DNA from: Mangrovimonas futianensis
Lineage (GTDB): Bacteria > Bacteroidota > Bacteroidia > Flavobacteriales > Flavobacteriaceae
Length of the DNA stretch: 64,000 bases
Direction: 5' to 3'
Assembly: GCF_021245805.1 (NCBI RefSeq)
Contig: NZ_JAJJNF010000002.1
Span: 468,226-532,225, forward strand
Below, piece after piece: positions 62,183-64,000 of the stretch. Position 1 is the first letter of the stretch, and every line of letters starts with the position of its first letter. The notes beneath the pieces were generated by a model that was not told the origin of the DNA, did no database searches, and saw nothing but the letters and a program-made list of their open reading frames with translations. Made by a program: the position numbers and the translations under genes.

Positions 62183-62349
62183 GAAACGGTTTGTATATAG
62201 TTTAGTTGCGTGACACGAGCACGCAGTGCGAACTGGCGTAGCAAAATCCGCAGGATTTTCGGGTTAAGAAACTAAGATAGTAAAACCGTTAGGATTTTCC
62301 TTACCGAAAATGAGAAGCAATAAATTATAGCCAATATTGCCAGGAGTAT
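62183..62349. repeat. Interspersed repeat upstream of the 62169 gene
   Basis: The plus strand has GAAACGGTTTG (62183-62193), then GTTGCG (62205-62210). GAGCACGCAGTGCG, a perfect hairpin AAAATCC-GCA-GGATTTT and GGGTTAAGAAAC follow. The left part recurs at 62832-62858. It looks like a shared intergenic repeat whose end abuts a start codon. Confidence 0.55.
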
Positions 62350-62811
62350 TTATTTTTTAATTACCACAATAGCTTTATTAACTATCAAACTTGGATTTTT
62401 TGTAGTTTTAAGAATCCCCTTAAAAGTATATTTTCCATCTTCTTTAATTTTTAACTCTTTATTTTTCCCAGTAAAACTCCATTTAGTCTTTTTTCCAATT
62501 GTTGATTTGATTTCTCCAATAGTTATGTTTTTATTGGTTGGGTCAAATTCCAGAATTGCAAAAGGTTCGTCATTTTTGTAAACTCTGAATCTAAACAGAA
62601 AAGATTCTTCGCCGGAATATTCAAAATCCATTTCTGACCAAAAAGCAATTTTATCTCCTTTTTTTAAATTTAAAGTAGTCTCTTTTTCAAAATAATTTTC
62701 TTCGCTAGTACTTACTTTATTGATTGGTAACCTGGCAATTTCTTCTACAGTTAATGAATCACACGAGGTTAAAAGCAAAAATGGAATTAAAAATAGTAAG
62801 ATTTGTTTCAT
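62350..62811 (-). CDS. Putative lipoprotein of unknown function
   Basis: The 153-residue protein has a lipoprotein signal (ILLFLIPFLLLTSCDS, Cys17). A beta-sandwich-like domain follows with LNLKKGDKIAFWSEMDFEYSG and FRFRVYKNDEPFAILEF, similar in outline to small carbohydrate-binding or adhesion domains. No family is recognised. It is flanked on both sides by related repeats. Confidence 0.65.
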   Translation of the reverse strand: MKQILLFLIPFLLLTSCDSLTVEEIARLPINKVSTSEENYFEKETTLNLKKGDKIAFWSEMDFEYSGEESFLFRFRVYKNDEPFAILEFDPTNKNITIGEIKSTIGKKTKWSFTGKNKELKIKEDGKYTFKGILKTTKNPSLIVNKAIVVIKK

Positions 62812-62831
62812 AGGTTATTTTTATATTACTG

Positions 62832-62858
62832 GAAACGGTTTGCTTAAGGGTGGTTGCG
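62832..62858. repeat. Second copy of the intergenic repeat end
   Basis: GAAACGGTTTG (62832-62842), a 10-bp spacer and GTTGCG (62853-62858) match the copy at 62183-62210, which has an 11-bp spacer. Both lie 14-21 bp upstream of a start codon on the minus strand. The rest of this 250-bp gap (to 63061) holds ACACGGTGTTAC near its far end and no gene. Confidence 0.5.
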
Positions 62859-63061
62859 CAAAAATCCTGAGCAATTTGGGTTATAAATTGTTGGCAATTG
62901 AATTTTATTCATAATTTCCAAATAATGGATAATTATCATTTTTGTATCCAAAAGATGTCGTTGTTTCAAATGTCTCGTCCTGAAATATGGCTACAGGTTA
63001 AACATAGTTTTAAGCACCTAATTCAGCCACAATGAGCTATACACGGTGTTACAAATAGTTT

Positions 63062-63853
63062 TTATTTAATATGTTTATAATTTACAATTAAACTATCCAT
63101 AGTAATTGTTTTTAAGACTAAACCATTTTTGTCAAATATTACTTTACGTGAATAGCTTTGCTTTTGATTTTCTCTATCTATCCAGCTGAAAATTGTTAAA
63201 GTCGAATCAAGTTTTTTGTTAGAGTAATAATAGTTGGTTATTGCATTGGAACTCAATGATGAATCTTCGTTATCACTTGGTTTGTATAATATTTCTTTCG
63301 AAGACAATAAGTTCAATTTTGTGTCGTAATCGTATTTTGTAGTGAGCTTTTTACCCTTTCCATAATCGTTATTCTGATATTGAGAGGATTCTAAAATTTT
63401 ACCATCATTTTTGAATTTAAAAATAGCTGCTGGTTTTAAAATATCCTGTTTTGAAATTCCAATAGAAGGTTCAGTATAATACTTATAGAGGATTAAACTA
63501 TCGCTATCAAATTCATAGCGAAAATTGAAAATAGCTTTAAAATCAGTAAAGAATATTTTTTGTTTTTCAAGGTTTAATGAGTCGTATTCATATTCTTCAT
63601 TTATGCTATACATAAAAGATTTTCTCCATACGTTTTTAATATTTCCACTTCTGTTATATTCGATAATTTCAATAGTATCGTTTTTTTTATAAAGTGCTGT
63701 ATCAAATCCCGATATCAAAAAAGTCTTCTTTATATCATTCTTTAATATACTCGCTTGATTGAAATCTAAAAAGTCTAATTCAGACATTTTTAATGTTTTA
63801 TCATTACAACTGAACAATGAAAAAGTTAATATTATTAGTAGTAGGCTTTTCAT
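63062..63853 (-). CDS. Putative lipoprotein of unknown function
   Basis: The 263-residue protein has a lipoprotein signal (KSLLLIILTFSLFSCND, Cys16). The mature region has repeated short beta strands with YD pairs (YEYDSLNLEK, TKYDYDTKLNLLS, VIFDKNGLVLKT), as in proteins with RHS/YD-like or MORN-like strand repeats. No family is recognised. A third AACGGTT box lies 10-20 bp upstream of its ATG. Confidence 0.65.
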   Translation of the reverse strand: MKSLLLIILTFSLFSCNDKTLKMSELDFLDFNQASILKNDIKKTFLISGFDTALYKKNDTIEIIEYNRSGNIKNVWRKSFMYSINEEYEYDSLNLEKQKIFFTDFKAIFNFRYEFDSDSLILYKYYTEPSIGISKQDILKPAAIFKFKNDGKILESSQYQNNDYGKGKKLTTKYDYDTKLNLLSSKEILYKPSDNEDSSLSSNAITNYYYSNKKLDSTLTIFSWIDRENQKQSYSRKVIFDKNGLVLKTITMDSLIVNYKHIK

Positions 63854-63862
63854 TAAATTAAT

Positions 63863-63874
63863 GGCAACGGTTAG
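63863..63874. repeat. Third, diverged copy of the repeat end
   Basis: GGCAACGGTTAG shares only the AACGGTT core with the other two copies. It lies 10 bp upstream of the 63853 start codon, the same position relative to a gene. From here to 64000 no gene can be supported. Confidence 0.35.
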
Positions 63875-64000
63875 GCTCGTATGTTTACAAATCTATTTAA
63901 TTAAAGAGTTAAAATAGTAAATTTCTTACTAAATAACAGACAGGCAACAATAGAAGGGACAGAGGGGTTTTGGCTAGATACATTGTTGATATCGCATCAT

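Noticed and set aside
63909..64000. Open minus-strand frame reaching the right edge
   Set aside because: Only 31 codons are visible, with no recognised motif. A partial gene cannot be separated from a chance frame.
1..64000. CRISPR array or rRNA genes
   Set aside because: No regularly spaced repeat-spacer pattern, Cas protein or rRNA sequence was seen on either strand.

Overview
This AT-rich window comes from a Bacteroidota chromosome, almost certainly family Flavobacteriaceae. The evidence is promoter elements of the TTG / TAnnTTTG type, a type IX secretion C-terminal sorting domain on a peptidase, SusC-style TonB receptors with an N-terminal carboxypeptidase-regulatory domain, and a complete flexirubin-type pigment cluster whose tyrosine ammonia-lyase closely matches, from memory, the enzyme of Flavobacterium johnsoniae. 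No species can be named from the sequence alone.

Region 1 (1-9.5 kb) is a divalent-metal uptake neighbourhood. A truncated TonB receptor is divergent from a DtxR/MntR-type regulator. That regulator is followed by a membrane-anchored DtxR-FeoA fusion and a FeoB split cleanly into a GTPase gene and a permease gene. A second, conventional FeoA-FeoB system with a 46-residue Cys-rich FeoB-associated peptide faces it on the other strand. The two permeases differ at their CSARLP / CNGRWP signatures, so they may carry different metals. Region 2 (8.9-13.1 kb) holds a SCO-family protein, a secreted M1 peptidase, the site-2 protease RseP and tRNA-Asn(GTT).

Region 3 (13118-19170) is a 6-kb integrative element in the 3' end of tRNA-Asn. 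It has 15-bp att repeats, a tyrosine integrase, a HTH/excisionase-like protein, a replication-initiator-like protein and several unknown genes. Both ends carry ATCCGW sites phased at exactly 12 bp, the likely integrase arm sites. A promoter-to-terminator unit upstream of the HTH gene suggests a small RNA. The element brings its own terminator for the tRNA, and the presumed original one now lies beyond attR.

Region 4 (19.2-26.7 kb) holds a secreted FAD oxidoreductase, the NhaA antiporter, a small secreted PepSY-like protein and a convergent pair: an NtrC-type regulator and a hybrid histidine kinase with receiver and Hpt domains.

Region 5 (26.8-59.8 kb) is the flexirubin cluster: 33 consecutive minus-strand genes with no gap above 21 bp, plus a divergent halogenase-like gene. 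Tyrosine ammonia-lyase should give 4-coumarate; the AMP ligase, two ACPs, the ketosynthases, a ketoreductase and hotdog dehydratases should extend it to an aryl polyene; DarA and DarB should make the dialkylresorcinol. A methyltransferase and the halogenase decorate the product. A 1229-residue MMPL-acyltransferase fusion, LolA, a lipoprotein, an ABC exporter and a beta-barrel handle export and envelope attachment. An NTN-hydrolase-like lipoprotein and a BtrH-like protein are candidates for the ester-forming step.

Region 6 (59.9-64 kb) has small secreted proteins and lipoproteins of unknown function. The last three intergenic regions carry related repeats ending just upstream of each start codon, which looks like a cassette-type array.
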